14,738 nt of DNA from Micromonosporaceae bacterium. GTDB taxonomy: Bacteria > Actinomycetota > Actinomycetes > Mycobacteriales > Micromonosporaceae. Both the position numbers and the translations under genes were made by a program. The notes beneath the pieces are model-generated. The model saw only the letters and a list, made by a program, of their open reading frames with translations. It made no database searches and had not been told where the DNA came from. The stretch spans positions 1 through 14,738 of the forward strand of contig JADGGF010000054.1 in NCBI GenBank assembly GCA_019690055.1, written 5' to 3'. Of this stretch, positions 13,788 through 14,738 are shown piece by piece (position 1 is the first letter of the stretch; each line of letters opens with the position of its first letter).

Positions 13788-14696
13788 GTGGTGACGCAGA
13801 TCAACCGTCCGACCTCCCCAGTGGTGTCGCGTCGGGGCGCAGAGAGCGGCGGCGCACGTCCACGCAGCGGACGCAGGGTTGCCGGCTCTGTGGTGTACCA
13901 CCTGCTGATGACCATGAGCGCGTTCGTCTGGTTGGTCCCACTCTTCTGGATGCTGTCGATGTCGCTGAGCAAAGATGAGGCACTTCGCATAAACGCGTCG
14001 AGCCTCATCCCGACGGAATTCACGCTGGAAAACTTCCGCAATGCTTTCGCGATCAGCCTCGTGGGTAGGTGGTTCCTCAACTCGGTTATCGTGACCGTCA
14101 GTACGACTGTGCTCACCGTTGCGCTCTGCGCCATGGCGGGCTACGCGTTCGCACAGGTGCCGTTCAGGGGACGAGCCGCGCTCTATGCCCTCGTCCTCGC
14201 TGGGCTCATGGTGCCGTTCGAGGCAGTCTTCATCCCGCTATTCACGATGTTTGCCGACGCCGACCAGCACAACACGTACCACGCACTGATCCTCCCGCGG
14301 CTCGCGTCCGCTCTCGGCGTTTTCGTGATGACCCAGTTCTTCTCCAAAGTGCCGAAGGAGTACTCGGAGGCCGCGATGGTCGACGGCGCTGGAAGATGGA
14401 CGGTCTTCCTCCGGATCATGCTGCCGCTTGCACGACCCGCGCTGCTCGCGCTCGCGATCATCGTGTTCGTGTGGACCTGGAACGATTATCTCTGGCCCCT
14501 CGTCTCGGTGTCCGATCGGGAGATGTTGACAATAACGCCAGGACTGGCGTCGCTCAAGCTCCAGTGGTCCAATGCGCAGAATCTCGGATCGATCATGGCG
14601 CGCGGGGTCGTCGGGGCGGCGCCGGTTCTCATCGCGTTCTTGCTCTTCCAGCGGCACCTCATTCGAGGGATCACGCTGTCGAGCGGTGAGAAATAG
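13788..14696 (+). CDS. Carbohydrate ABC importer permease (MalG-like)
   Basis: This 302-residue partner permease of the CUT1 importer has a short basic N terminus, a first helix at about 34-58, and the MalG-type periplasmic segment (SLIPTEFTLENFRNAF, 72-87). Further helices follow, with the EAA loop from Glu194 (EAAMVDGAGRWTVFLRIMLP) and the conserved FVWTWNDYLWPL (217-228). GTG 13788 is chosen because GAGGAG (13775-13780) lies seven bases upstream. GTG 13791 is also possible, and GTG 13773 would overlap the previous gene with no ribosome binding site. It starts one base after the first permease stop, so translation is probably coupled. The 42 bases after the stop show no gene before the window ends. 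Confidence 0.92.
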   Translation: MVTQINRPTSPVVSRRGAESGGARPRSGRRVAGSVVYHLLMTMSAFVWLVPLFWMLSMSLSKDEALRINASSLIPTEFTLENFRNAFAISLVGRWFLNSVIVTVSTTVLTVALCAMAGYAFAQVPFRGRAALYALVLAGLMVPFEAVFIPLFTMFADADQHNTYHALILPRLASALGVFVMTQFFSKVPKEYSEAAMVDGAGRWTVFLRIMLPLARPALLALAIIVFVWTWNDYLWPLVSVSDREMLTITPGLASLKLQWSNAQNLGSIMARGVVGAAPVLIAFLLFQRHLIRGITLSSGEK

Positions 14697-14738
14697 TTCC
14701 GTCCCAGAGAGTTTTCACGACCGTGCGCAGTTCAGCAA

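Overview
The window is high-GC DNA from an actinomycete. Codon use is strongly G/C at third positions, several starts are GTG, and the gene families are actinobacterial. The paired GAAGG/CCTTC hairpin unit after the large LuxR-type gene resembles terminator-like repeats I associate with Micromonosporaceae, so that family is my best guess. This is inference; no rRNA or other taxonomic marker is present.

Layout. (1) 1-501 has no supportable gene. At 502-893 a small two-helix membrane protein with a very acidic tail is encoded; its reading frame is interrupted by one base exactly at a GGGTTTC heptamer. A long inverted repeat (985-1043) closes this convergent junction. (2) 1130-3308 is an aromatic-catabolism cassette: pcaH and pcaG (protocatechuate 3,4-dioxygenase, with a 4-bp ATGA overlap) face away from an IclR-family regulator. 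A perfect 17-bp palindrome in the 71-bp divergent gap overlaps the regulator's ribosome binding site. No other beta-ketoadipate genes are present. (3) 3578-6625 is a two-domain protein, an N-terminal HAD (beta-phosphoglucomutase-like) domain fused to a family GH65 phosphorylase/hydrolase. The HAD domain has lost its nucleophile Asp and other catalytic residues, while the GH65 catalytic Glu is kept. A DosR/DevR-like dyad lies upstream. (4) 6800-9616 is a large regulator with an N-terminal LuxR HTH, a STAND-type ATPase and a TPR-like helical tail. It is followed by a hairpin repeat and a cluster of alternative hairpins in front of a Rid-family gene (9805-10185).

(5) 10319-12590 is a gene graveyard. 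It holds six remnants on both strands: the start of a VOC/glyoxalase gene, the end of an ABC-2 permease, a frameshifted transmembrane-PASTA protein with three 24-bp repeats, the end of a methyltransferase, a NERD-domain fragment, and the 3' end of an IS256-family transposase that abuts the NERD fragment. (6) 12719-14696 encodes two carbohydrate ABC-importer permeases (MalF-like and MalG-like) in one operon. A plausible promoter and a LacI-type operator sit just downstream of the IS remnant. The solute-binding protein and ATPase are not in the window.

No complete new defence, CRISPR or biosynthetic system is visible. The most notable items are the catalytically degenerate HAD domain fused to GH65 with a possible DosR-type site, the frameshift at a slippery-type heptamer, the mutually exclusive hairpins before the Rid gene, and the remnant cluster.
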